DNA of 16,572 nt, from NCBI GenBank assembly GCA_013393545.1, contig JABXHG010000196.1, positions 1 to 16,572 of the forward strand. The letters are read 5' to 3'. The position numbers and the translations under genes are program-made. Position 1 is the stretch's first letter; each line of letters starts with the position of its first letter. This document shows, piece after piece, positions 1 through 7,501 of this stretch. A model generated the notes under the pieces. It was not told the DNA's origin. It ran no database searches and saw only the letters and a list, made by a program, of their open reading frames with translations. This DNA comes from Alteromonadaceae bacterium (GTDB lineage: Bacteria > Pseudomonadota > Gammaproteobacteria > Pseudomonadales > Oleiphilaceae).

Positions 1-39
1 GGTCAACGCAATTCCCGAAAGATTATCTACGAACTTAAC

Positions 40-120
40 CTATTGATTTATCGTTGAAATAACGAGTTTTCGGTATTTTTCAGTCGATATATTTAAGTGT
101 TCGGCTACTTTGTTACCCAT
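40..120 (-). CDS. Possible 26-aa leader-size ORF coupled to the upstream gene
   Basis: On the minus strand the stop of the 114-aa gene overlaps an ATG in a TAATG junction, opening a 26-codon frame that begins MGNKVAEHLNISTEKY and stops at TAG (40-42). I see no Shine-Dalgarno, so translation would depend on coupling to the gene before it. After the TAG the same frame stays open to the window edge, so this could be the start of an interrupted gene. It may equally be chance in AT-rich DNA. No family is recognised. Confidence 0.2.
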   Translation of the reverse strand: MGNKVAEHLNISTEKYRKLVISTINQ

Positions 121-464
121 TAGTATGAGAAATCCGGGCTAAGTAATTCGTAACCGTTAACTAATAGCCCAGCCGCATTGGCAATAAAACTCTGAACCTT
201 CGTATCATAGAGCGGATCTTCAGATGGATTCTTTATATTGAATAGGTTGTAAGCATCGACTGCTGAAGATGCGAAACTGGAGACCACACTAGATTTTGCG
301 AAACTTGTTCCTGTGAGAGCATTGGCAAGTCCGGTTGCAACATCAGCATAGTCAGCCAGCATTTGCGCACTTGATTCATCGTATAAGCCGTTCACAACCT
401 TGAATTCAAATATTCCGAGCTTGATATTTTTTACGATAATATCTGCGGTGGTTACGACGGACAT
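120..464 (-). CDS. Hypothetical 114-aa Cys-free protein next to a type I exporter; candidate export substrate
   Basis: I do not recognise a family. The 114 residues contain no Cys and no Trp and are rich in Ser, Ala, Val and Asn, with no signal peptide and no clear transmembrane helix. Residues 35-72 look helical and small-residue-rich (ADYADVATGLANAL region), and the C terminus ends in aromatic and hydrophobic residues (GYELLSPDFSY). Type I substrates are typically Cys-poor with an uncleaved C-terminal signal, so this could be a small cargo of the HlyB/HlyD exporter directly upstream; that is inference from position and composition. No double-Gly leader and no RTX nonapeptides are visible. 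The start is firm: AAGGAGAT lies just ahead of the ATG, partly inside the final Arg-Arg codons and stop of the preceding gene, so the two are translationally coupled. Confidence 0.6.
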   Translation of the reverse strand: MSVVTTADIIVKNIKLGIFEFKVVNGLYDESSAQMLADYADVATGLANALTGTSFAKSSVVSSFASSAVDAYNLFNIKNPSEDPLYDTKVQSFIANAAGLLVNGYELLSPDFSY

Positions 465-466
465 CC

Positions 467-889
467 TTATCTCCTTTCATTAAAATTAAAAAAACCAAGC
501 AAAATAATATATATTGCTGAAACCATTAGCATCTGATCTTCCATTGAAGATTTCGTTCTTTTTACTGCAGCCTCATATTCCTCAATGCCATAAACAATTT
601 CGCCTCTAAATTTTAGCGCCGCAATACTGTTCTCGCTTACCAACCGGACCGAAACTTCATTAAAATCTTTTACACGGTACCAAAAGCTTCTCGCCGCCTT
701 ATTCGGAACAGCAATATGTAAATAACCTTTCCCATCATCTATAGAAAACAATCCCTGAGGCGTCCTACTTTTCCCTTTCACAACGATTGTTTTCCACTCA
801 GAGTAGGAAAATTCAGATTTTGGCCCGCCATGAAAAATAAGCAAGATAGCCATTATTACAATGTAAACAGTTGTTAAAAGCTTCCTCAT
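467..889 (-). CDS. Hypothetical two-TM membrane protein, 140 aa
   Basis: No family recognised. From the ATG at 889 the protein has an N-terminal hydrophobic helix (about residues 4-20), a soluble middle of about 95 residues with beta-rich and charged character, and a second hydrophobic helix near the C terminus (about 119-136), then NFNERR. Both ends are probably membrane-anchored. A GTG at 898 is an alternative start; neither has a strong Shine-Dalgarno, and ATG is preferred because the hydrophobic helix then begins at once. It lies 56 bases downstream of the hlyD-like stop and its last codons hold the ribosome-binding site of the next gene. Small membrane proteins encoded just before a secreted peptide are often immunity proteins in microcin loci, but nothing in the sequence proves that here. 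The DNA is visibly more AT-rich than the rest of the window, which may indicate transfer. Confidence 0.6.
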   Translation of the reverse strand: MRKLLTTVYIVIMAILLIFHGGPKSEFSYSEWKTIVVKGKSRTPQGLFSIDDGKGYLHIAVPNKAARSFWYRVKDFNEVSVRLVSENSIAALKFRGEIVYGIEEYEAAVKRTKSSMEDQMLMVSAIYIILLGFFNFNERR

Positions 890-954
890 TGATAGCACCG
901 GCTTAAGTAATTAGTTAATAAAAGTCCGCATTTACCCTAAAAAATAATAAAAAT

Positions 955-2328
955 TTACCTCTCACCCAAGCTCTCCTCTTTGTAGCGAAGCAGTGGTGAC
1001 AGGAAGAATTCAATGACGCGCCGTTGCCCAGTTTTGACTTCCGCCGTAACAGTCATTCCCGGCGACAACGTAACCGTCTTTCCGTTTACCGACAAAGCCG
1101 ATTCGGCAGGTGTTAGTTTTGCCTTATAAACCAACCCAAGCTCCTCATCCTGAATCGCATCGTTCGAAAGATCAGAGAGCTCCGCGTCGATGACTCCGTA
1201 TTTCGTGAAGTTGAAAGTGTCCACCTTAATCTCAGCCAGCTGGCCGGGGTGGATAAAACCAATGTCCTTATTCAGGAACTGCGCCTCAACCTCAACCGCA
1301 CTGCCTTTCGGAACAATCTTCATGACTTCCTGCGCCGGCGTAACGACCCCACCAATAGTGGTAACCGCCAACTCCTGAACCGTTCCATCTATGGGCGTTC
1401 TCAACAGGTAGTTACTACTCCGCTGTTCCGCCTTTAACAGTTCTTCCCGCAGCATCGCTTCCTGAACGGTAAGTTCCTGAAGCTCCTGCAGTGCGTTCTT
1501 GAACCTTTCAGAAATCATCATGTCCCGTTTCGAATCGTTCGCGGCGATACTGGCGTTCAACTGGTTTATGCGGGCCATCTGGACGGAGACGTTCTGTTCA
1601 ACTTCAATCTGTTCCTGCTTTACTTCTAGAAACTCCATACGAGAGCCCGTGCCTTTTCGCTGCAGTTGATCATAGGCAGCGACTCGTTCATTCAGCACTT
1701 CAAGCAATCGCTGGTTTTTCTTGACCTCTGCTTTAACCATCTGCTTCTCGGCCTGCAGCCGATCGGACTCCTGCTGGATATTCCTCAGGTTCGCCCTTAG
1801 CTCGGTTACCTCCTGGTCCAAAAGTGACCGGTGCGCATTGAGGTAAGGGACGAGCTCCGGGTTCTCGGAGGTCAGCGAAAGTGCTGAGGCATCAGGATTT
1901 CTGAACCATTCCGCCAAAGCACTCAGCCGGAGGCGCTTTAAAGCGGAACCACGCCACTCTTCCCTGAACCTGCGGACATCCGCTTGAGTAATGTTGGTGT
2001 TCAAAGTGACCAGGGGCTGGCCGGCTTTCACGCTCTGGCCTTCCTCAACGTGGATCAGTTCGATGACTGCTGTTTCAAGCGGCTGGATTACCTTCACCCG
2101 CTCGCTCGGAACAACCTTCCCCTGGGCAACCGCAACAATGTCGATCTTCCCGAAGGTTGCCCACAACACCGCGATGACAAACAACAGCACAATGGCGTAA
2201 AGAATCACCCGCCCGACCGGGGAGGCCGGCGTTTTCTCAATTTCGATCGCCGCCGGCATGAACTCATAGATATCACGCTCGGAAAGAACATTCTTAGGTG
2301 CGCGCTTTTGCTTACCGTGCTCCGTCAT
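955..2328 (-). CDS. Type I secretion membrane fusion protein, HlyD family
   Basis: Periplasmic adaptor that links the inner-membrane ABC exporter to an outer-membrane TolC-type channel. The 457 residues show HlyD architecture: a short cytoplasmic N terminus, one transmembrane helix (about 41-60), a lipoyl-like half motif (about 85-112, HVEEGQSVKAGQPLVTLN), a long coiled-coil hairpin (about 115-310), the returning lipoyl half (LLRTPIDGTVQEL), and a C-terminal beta domain ending LSPGMTVTAEVKTGQRR...SPLLRYKEESLGER, very like the HlyD C terminus. The ATG overlaps the stop of the ABC transporter gene (ATGA), with GAGG five bases upstream, so the two are translationally coupled. Family length fits. 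The substrate cannot be read from this protein. No outer-membrane partner is encoded in the window, so a TolC elsewhere is presumably used. Confidence 0.93.
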   Translation of the reverse strand: MTEHGKQKRAPKNVLSERDIYEFMPAAIEIEKTPASPVGRVILYAIVLLFVIAVLWATFGKIDIVAVAQGKVVPSERVKVIQPLETAVIELIHVEEGQSVKAGQPLVTLNTNITQADVRRFREEWRGSALKRLRLSALAEWFRNPDASALSLTSENPELVPYLNAHRSLLDQEVTELRANLRNIQQESDRLQAEKQMVKAEVKKNQRLLEVLNERVAAYDQLQRKGTGSRMEFLEVKQEQIEVEQNVSVQMARINQLNASIAANDSKRDMMISERFKNALQELQELTVQEAMLREELLKAEQRSSNYLLRTPIDGTVQELAVTTIGGVVTPAQEVMKIVPKGSAVEVEAQFLNKDIGFIHPGQLAEIKVDTFNFTKYGVIDAELSDLSNDAIQDEELGLVYKAKLTPAESALSVNGKTVTLSPGMTVTAEVKTGQRRVIEFFLSPLLRYKEESLGER

Positions 2329-4580
2329 GTAAGCCTCACCGCTTGGACTTTTTCGGGGCCATAGGCAAAACCGAGCTGGCCTTCCGGATGCTCGGTCTGG
2401 TGCCGAGCCTGTTTATGAGGGGGTTCAGGCTGCCCTGTCTTTATCGGAATGGAGGTGTTCTGGTAGTCAAAGAGCCTTGAATAGTAGCCTTTGCAGGCGA
2501 GCAGCTCTTCGTGGCTGCCGTTTTCAACAATGCTTCCGCCTTCCACGACAACAATCCGGTCAGCGTGTCGAACGGTGGTGAGCCGGTGGGCAATGATAAA
2601 GACCGTACGCCCCTCGCACATGGCCCGCATATTTTCCTGGATCACCCTTTCTGACTCATAGTCGAGGGCGCTCGTTGCTTCGTCGAAAATCAGAATCCGG
2701 GGATTGGTGATCAAGGCCCGGGCTATGGCGATACGCTGGCGTTGACCGCCAGAGAGGCTAGCGCCCTGTTCCCCAACCGGCGTGTCATAGCCTTCAGGCA
2801 GTTCGACAATAAAGTCATGGGCACCTGAAAGTTTTGCGGCATTCACAACCGCCTCTATTGGAAGGCTTGGGTCCACAAAAGCAATGTTGTCTTTGACGGA
2901 ACCGTTGAACAGCCGGTTCTCCTGAAGCACTACTCCCACCTGCCGTCGCAGCCAAGCTGGCTCCATCTGGGCCAGATCAATGCCATCAATAAGAACCCGA
3001 CCAGACTCCGGCAAATACAGCCTTTGTATCAATTTGGTTAGCGTGCTTTTACCAGACCCCGAACGGCCAACAACGCCCACGATTTCTCCGGCTTTAACGT
3101 CCAGCGACAACTTCTCAAGTACGAAAGGCGCATTGGGGTTGTAACGGAAACTTATGTTGTCAAAACGGACGTTACCATCAATACGCGGCAAAGTGGTGCG
3201 GTTGGGATTGTGTCCGGGTTCGGCAGGGGTATTGAGGATATCTCCCAGCCGTTTGATAGAAATACCCGCCTGCTGGAAATCCTGCCAAAGCTGGACCAAT
3301 TTCAGGATAGGCCCGCTGACTCTCCCGGCTATCATATTGAAGGCAATCAGCTGGCCAATGCTCAGATCATTTGCCATAACGAGCGTTGCACCAATCCATA
3401 AAATCAGAACAGTGACGATCTTATTGATGAACTGGGCAGACTGATTGGCAATGTTTCCCAGGTTGGTCGCCTTGAACGATGCCGCCACATAGGCCGCCAG
3501 ATTTTCTTCCCAACGGCGCTGCATCTGCGGCTCAACCGCCATCGCCTTGACCGTTTCTATGCCGTACATGGACTCAGTCAGGAACGCCTGGTTTTCAGCG
3601 CCGCGCTTGAATTGCTCATCCAGTCGCCGCCGGAGAATGGGCGTAATAATGACCGAGAGAACGATGTAGAAAGGTATCGAGCCAAGCACAACCCAAGTCA
3701 ACGTTGGGCTGTAGAAGTACATAACGGCAAAGAAAACAATGGTAAAGAACAGATCAATCACCAGCGTAAGGGCCGAGCTGGTAATGAAATTCCGGATCGT
3801 ATCCAGTTCCCGGACCCTGGCCACTGTGTTGCCAACCTGCCGGTTCATGAAGTAAGAGATGGGAAGGTGTGTCAGATGGTGGAACAGTTTTGAACCCAGG
3901 GTGACATCAACACGGTTAGTCGTGTGGGTAAAAACGTAATTCCGCAACCCGTTTAGCAGAACGTCAAATATAGAGATGACAATCAAGCCAAAGGCCAGCA
4001 CATCAAGCGTGGTCAGGCCTTTATGAACCAGCACTTTGTCAATCATCACCTGAAAGAACAGTGGCGTGATTAGTGCGAAGAGCTGAATGAAGAATGAAGC
4101 TATGATTACGTCGCGGAGAAGGTGTTTATACTTGAGGATTGCCGGAATAAACCAACTGATGTCGAATCTGTCGTTTCCGCCTGGCAGGATGCTACGCTTG
4201 GAGACAAGGATGAGCCCACCACTCCACCGCTCCAGAAACTCATCTTTTGTCAGTGTTTCCGGTGCATTGGCCCGTGGGTCCTGAATCAGGACCTCTTCTC
4301 CGGACACTTTCGCCAGCACGACGAAATCACCGTCTTTAGTTTGCGCGATAGCGGGAAGACTGACAGAAGCGAGCTTGTCCCAGCGCGACGTCAAAGCTCG
4401 GCTTTTAAGCTTGAGGTGACGGGAAGCCCTGAGAATCTCCGCCCTTTGAAAGGGGCGCTCGTGAGTTCCAAAGTGATGGCGAAGCTGGTTGGAATCTGCG
4501 GCTACTTGATGGTACCGCGCTAACATCACAAGCGCGGCAAGACCAGTATCCACCTTCCCTGGTGGCTGAGTTGATTGCAT
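2325..4580 (-). CDS. Type I secretion ABC transporter, HlyB-like, with degenerate C39-like domain
   Basis: ATP-driven inner-membrane exporter of a type I secretion system. Domain order in 751 residues: C39-like domain (about 1-125), transmembrane domain (about 140-430, with the HlyB-like QLFALITPLFFQVMIDKVL stretch), nucleotide-binding domain (about 470-700). Visible motifs are Walker A GRSGSGKST (505-513), Q-loop Gln553, signature LSGGQ (609-613), Walker B ILIFDEA (629-635) and H-loop His665. In the C39-like domain Thr12 stands where peptidases have the catalytic Cys and Asp85 where they have His, so it should bind but not cleave cargo, as in HlyB. A polar Pro/His/Gln-rich tail of about 45 residues extends past the end of HlyB. 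The start has AAGGA five bases upstream. It is first gene of the exporter operon, overlapping the hlyD-like gene. An RTX-type or other C-terminal-signal substrate is expected. Confidence 0.95.
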   Translation of the reverse strand: MQSTQPPGKVDTGLAALVMLARYHQVAADSNQLRHHFGTHERPFQRAEILRASRHLKLKSRALTSRWDKLASVSLPAIAQTKDGDFVVLAKVSGEEVLIQDPRANAPETLTKDEFLERWSGGLILVSKRSILPGGNDRFDISWFIPAILKYKHLLRDVIIASFFIQLFALITPLFFQVMIDKVLVHKGLTTLDVLAFGLIVISIFDVLLNGLRNYVFTHTTNRVDVTLGSKLFHHLTHLPISYFMNRQVGNTVARVRELDTIRNFITSSALTLVIDLFFTIVFFAVMYFYSPTLTWVVLGSIPFYIVLSVIITPILRRRLDEQFKRGAENQAFLTESMYGIETVKAMAVEPQMQRRWEENLAAYVAASFKATNLGNIANQSAQFINKIVTVLILWIGATLVMANDLSIGQLIAFNMIAGRVSGPILKLVQLWQDFQQAGISIKRLGDILNTPAEPGHNPNRTTLPRIDGNVRFDNISFRYNPNAPFVLEKLSLDVKAGEIVGVVGRSGSGKSTLTKLIQRLYLPESGRVLIDGIDLAQMEPAWLRRQVGVVLQENRLFNGSVKDNIAFVDPSLPIEAVVNAAKLSGAHDFIVELPEGYDTPVGEQGASLSGGQRQRIAIARALITNPRILIFDEATSALDYESERVIQENMRAMCEGRTVFIIAHRLTTVRHADRIVVVEGGSIVENGSHEELLACKGYYSRLFDYQNTSIPIKTGQPEPPHKQARHQTEHPEGQLGFAYGPEKVQAVRLT

Positions 4581-4616
4581 CCCTGTCCTTAAACAACGTC
4601 TTTTCGACGGAAAGCT

Positions 4617-4622
4617 ATCATA
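4617..4622 (-). promoter_or_regulatory. Possible -10 box for the secretion operon
   Basis: On the minus strand, TATGAT sits about 37 bases before the exporter start codon and matches five of six bases of the sigma-70 -10 consensus. No good -35 hexamer is seen 16-18 bases further upstream, so this is weak or activator-dependent if real. Confidence 0.25.
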
Positions 4623-4723
4623 ATAGGGCAGCCATGTGGGCCCAGGTATTCAGGAAAGCCTGAAGAAATCTGGTTTTAAGACGTGCGTCACACTTGGCTT
4701 GCCCGGTTCACGAAGTGCCTTTC

Positions 4724-5449
4724 CTACCTTCCAGTGGTCAGTACACGCTCGACCACAGCAGACAACTGCCCCCACCCCGGCCGGGTCAATCGGATGTTGT
4801 CGACCATCACCGTGGGCGTGCTCATCACCCGCATCTGCTGGGCGACTTCCGCGCTTTGTTCGATGGTTTCACGGTGCAGTTCGGTGGTCATGCAGCGGCG
4901 GAAGCGGCGTTCGTCCAGGCCGAGTTCGTTGGCGTATCGAGTGAAGATCGCCAGCGGGTCGCCAGAGCCGCTCCATTCGATCTGAAGGCCGTACAGTTTG
5001 TCGTGCATGCCCCAATAGGTGTCCTGATCACCGGCGCAGCGGGCGGCCATGGCGGCGGGCATGGCGTTGGCGTGTTGGCGCAGGGGCAGGTCGAAGTAGA
5101 CGAATCGTACCTGGCCGCTCTCGACGTATTCACGTTTCAGGCGCTGGCTGGCTTCGGCGAAATTGGCGCAGCCGGGGCACTGGTAGTCGGCAAATTCGCG
5201 TACCACCACCGGAGCGTCTTCAGACCCAACCGAGACACCGTATTGGTCCATGTCCTCGGGGAACGGCGGGGCGTCCGGGCCGGCGACGGGCAGGGTCTCG
5301 TCGTCGGGCGCTGGTGGTTTGGTCAGGATGTACAGTCCGGTCATGATCAGAGCAGCCAGTGCCACAACGCCAACGAGGATGGCGGTTCGATTTTTGTTCT
5401 GCTTTGGGGATGGCGCGCCGGTGTGTTGGCGGCGTTTGGCTTCACCCAT
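4724..5449 (-). CDS. Membrane-anchored DsbA-like thioredoxin-fold protein
   Basis: Probable thiol-disulfide oxidoreductase acting at the periplasmic face of the inner membrane. From ATG at 5449 the 241 residues contain a basic N terminus (MGEAKRRQ), one transmembrane anchor (about 21-43), a Pro-rich linker, then a thioredoxin-fold domain with helical insertion (DsbA/Thioredoxin_4 type). The redox motif is Cys-Pro-Gly-Cys (91-94) and the cis-Pro loop is Thr211-Pro212. A TTG at 5464 would add five residues, but GGAGAG in that stretch is the ribosome-binding site for the ATG, so ATG is chosen. The start overlaps the 3' end of the acpH-like gene by eight bases, so the two are co-transcribed. CPGC differs from the CPHC of E. 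coli DsbA; oxidase, reductase or isomerase activity cannot be assigned from the motif alone. Two further Cys (138, 186) lie in the helical insertion. Confidence 0.88.
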   Translation of the reverse strand: MGEAKRRQHTGAPSPKQNKNRTAILVGVVALAALIMTGLYILTKPPAPDDETLPVAGPDAPPFPEDMDQYGVSVGSEDAPVVVREFADYQCPGCANFAEASQRLKREYVESGQVRFVYFDLPLRQHANAMPAAMAARCAGDQDTYWGMHDKLYGLQIEWSGSGDPLAIFTRYANELGLDERRFRRCMTTELHRETIEQSAEVAQQMRVMSTPTVMVDNIRLTRPGWGQLSAVVERVLTTGR

Positions 5450-6020
5450 GGTGCTCTCCTGCAAAGTGTTGTAGCTCGGGGAAAAAGATCAGGAAATTGG
5501 CTTCCAGTTCTTCTTCGTGCTGGTAAATTTCCTCGATTATACCGTCAAAGCGGTTGGCAAATCGTATACGGCTGGCCACTCGGTCCAGGGCGTGGCCGAT
5601 GTTGTCCAGGCTCTGGTAGGCACCGAACCAGTCGTGAAGAACCATGCGATGGGTCACGCTGGCCATGGTTTCCGGCATCAGGTGTTGGTACGCCTCAAGC
5701 TCACCGTAAACCTGTTCAATAAACCGGTCGCGGCTCCTTTCGGTAAACCGGCACCAGTGCCGCAACAGGAAGTGGTCGTAGAGAATGTCCAGCGCCACGC
5801 CGGCAAAGCGCCGGCGCTGGCTGGAGAACAGCCGCTTGCTGGCCAGCACTTGCGGGTGCTGGTCGGTGAAGCTATCGACTGCCAGGTGGTGGCGAACGCC
5901 TTCCAGCACCGGGGGTGGCAAGGCCGCCCAGTCCACACCCCGGGAGAAATCCCCGAGGATGCTGCCCACACGTGCCTCGGGGGAGTCAGGGGCGAGGAAG
6001 GTGTGGGCGAGGTGGTTCAT
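5442..6020 (-). CDS. acpH: Acyl carrier protein phosphodiesterase (ACPD family)
   Basis: Removes the 4'-phosphopantetheine group from holo-ACP to give apo-ACP, in the cytoplasm. The 192-aa length matches E. coli AcpH. Family features seen: N-terminal MNHLAHTFLA, a GDFSRG motif (about 23-28), an Asp-rich DSFTD stretch (about 49-53), and the LDILYDHFLLRHW segment (about 77-89) with Asp and His residues expected to bind metal in this HD-like fold. Upstream, AAGG four to seven bases before the ATG is a modest Shine-Dalgarno. The gene follows the DUF5666 lipoprotein stop by only nine bases, so it may be read from the same transcript, and it overlaps the DsbA-like gene downstream. No functional link between these neighbours is known to me; it is probably a housekeeping gene at the end of an accessory cluster. 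Confidence 0.85.
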   Translation of the reverse strand: MNHLAHTFLAPDSPEARVGSILGDFSRGVDWAALPPPVLEGVRHHLAVDSFTDQHPQVLASKRLFSSQRRRFAGVALDILYDHFLLRHWCRFTERSRDRFIEQVYGELEAYQHLMPETMASVTHRMVLHDWFGAYQSLDNIGHALDRVASRIRFANRFDGIIEEIYQHEEELEANFLIFFPELQHFAGEHHG

Positions 6021-6029
6021 TTTTGGGCC

Positions 6030-7463
6030 TTAATCATCATCGTCTTCTGCGCATTCCAGCTCATCAACAACGTAGCCGGTGCTGCCGCCTGCCAAATATT
6101 CTACCTCGACAATATCGCAGTCCGGGACGGGCTGCGTGTTATCCAGCACCAAGCCCAACACCTTTATAGAGCCTGAGCCAGTGTAAGCTCTATCAATCCT
6201 GCCGGTAAGCTCATACTCTGTGCTGATATCGCTTTCTACCTCCACGGTGAGCGCTTCAAGGAAGACCTTTCCATCATTGCCGGTGCGCTCTATACCCTCC
6301 ACTTCAGCCGAAACACCCGGAGAAATGGAGGATAAGCCATCATCGAACTCAATCACGGTGGAATTTGTCAAAACAACGATAACACCGCCGATATCCCAAC
6401 TGTCAGGCAGACGGCCCGCTTTGATAACAGAAGCCTCAACGTCCGCATTCCCTTCAAACAGCTCAACCTCTTCCGCCACTATGATGCCATCACGGAAGTC
6501 ACCCTCCACTGTGACGAGCATATTGTCCGTCAGCTGGTCTCGATCAAGGTCGTCAAATTCTGTGTCTGACGTGATCGAGACGTCAACGCCGTTAACGAAG
6601 AAGCTTGTTGCACGAGGCGTGTAACCAGAAACCGTACCGGTAATCTCAATATCCTCGCCCTCTTGTCCCTCGTAACGGCGATCATCGGCCGGGCGAATGG
6701 TCCTTGCGGTTATGATTGCACCGTCATACTCACCTTCAACTTCAATACGCTGGCCAGTCTGCCCTATAGCATCAGCAGTCAAACCATCAGCGAAAACTCT
6801 GTCGCCAGGAACGATGATTCTTTGTGTCCCGATCAGCAGGTCGCCAGAATCGTAACGCCCAAGGCCCTCCAGCTCGACCAGGTTCTCGGGCAAAGTGTCC
6901 AGCTCACCGATATAGCTCGCCCGATAACTATCCACGGATGGCCATGCACTGATTCGGACCAGCTTGCCTTCAAGAGCGCTTGCATCTGCAAACTCGTTAT
7001 CCAGCCGGATAACGGTGCGTCGATCGAACGAAATAGTCTGGCCAAGAACGATGAAGGTGCCTGTCTCCGGCGCTCCGGAGGAGTCGACTTTAGTTACCGA
7101 GACATTAGCCGCGGTGCCACGGAAAGTGTCGTCGTATTCGAGGGATTCGGCTGTACCCGTGCCGTCCGGGCTCCATTGCCCCTCAACACGAAGAATCATG
7201 CCTTTCTCAAGATCATCTTCGCTGGACAGCCCGTCGTTATTTTCAACACGCCGATTCAGTATGTTGCTGGTCTCAAACTTCACCCCATTCACAAACACAC
7301 TACCAAACCCGGAAACCGGCCCGACACTGGAGCCGGTGCCGCGAATTCCGCCGTCGGCTATACCGATACCGCCGCCTCCACCGCCGCCACAGGCACTGAA
7401 AATGCTGAAGGCCACAGGTGCGATTGCCAGCGAAAGGCGTTTACGGAGTTGGTCAGACGTCAT
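6030..7463 (-). CDS. DUF5666 repeat lipoprotein, copy A
   Basis: Predicted exported lipoprotein made of repeated beta-rich DUF5666-type modules; function unknown. The ATG at 7463 is preferred over the upstream frame start because GGGAG precedes it with good spacing; this gives 477 aa. Residues 1-24 form a signal peptide ending Phe-Ser-Ala before Cys25, a slightly unusual lipobox, followed by a poly-Gly linker. The mature part holds about five or six repeats of 60-80 residues, recognisable by lines such as VNGVKFETSN, VLGQTISFDRRT and VNGVDVSITSDTEF, alternating with V-E-G/acidic strands. The C terminus is ECAEDDDD. It is a clear paralogue of the gene at 8816-10066: SVGPVSGFGSVFVNGVKF and SVGAVTGFGSVYVNGTRF occupy the same place. 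It follows the short DUF6502-like gene by 38 bases. A polymer-binding or adhesin-like envelope role is possible but unproved. Confidence 0.87.
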   Translation of the reverse strand: MTSDQLRKRLSLAIAPVAFSIFSACGGGGGGGIGIADGGIRGTGSSVGPVSGFGSVFVNGVKFETSNILNRRVENNDGLSSEDDLEKGMILRVEGQWSPDGTGTAESLEYDDTFRGTAANVSVTKVDSSGAPETGTFIVLGQTISFDRRTVIRLDNEFADASALEGKLVRISAWPSVDSYRASYIGELDTLPENLVELEGLGRYDSGDLLIGTQRIIVPGDRVFADGLTADAIGQTGQRIEVEGEYDGAIITARTIRPADDRRYEGQEGEDIEITGTVSGYTPRATSFFVNGVDVSITSDTEFDDLDRDQLTDNMLVTVEGDFRDGIIVAEEVELFEGNADVEASVIKAGRLPDSWDIGGVIVVLTNSTVIEFDDGLSSISPGVSAEVEGIERTGNDGKVFLEALTVEVESDISTEYELTGRIDRAYTGSGSIKVLGLVLDNTQPVPDCDIVEVEYLAGGSTGYVVDELECAEDDDD

Positions 7464-7501
7464 TGTGCTCTCCCGCCAGCCATCCGGGCCGGCCATGGTT
7501 A

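Noticed and set aside
4649..4664. Inverted repeat TTCAGG-AAAG-CCTGAA as a terminator for the DsbA-like gene.
   Set aside because: The stem has only six pairs with no T-tract on the minus strand, and it lies about 60 bases past the stop.
4724..5464. TTG start at 5464 for the DsbA-like gene.
   Set aside because: The five extra codons contain the GGAGAG ribosome-binding site of the ATG at 5449.
4694..5722. A 342-codon plus-strand frame across the DsbA-like and acpH genes.
   Set aside because: It spans two well-supported genes on the other strand, has low-complexity His/Gly composition and no recognisable motif.
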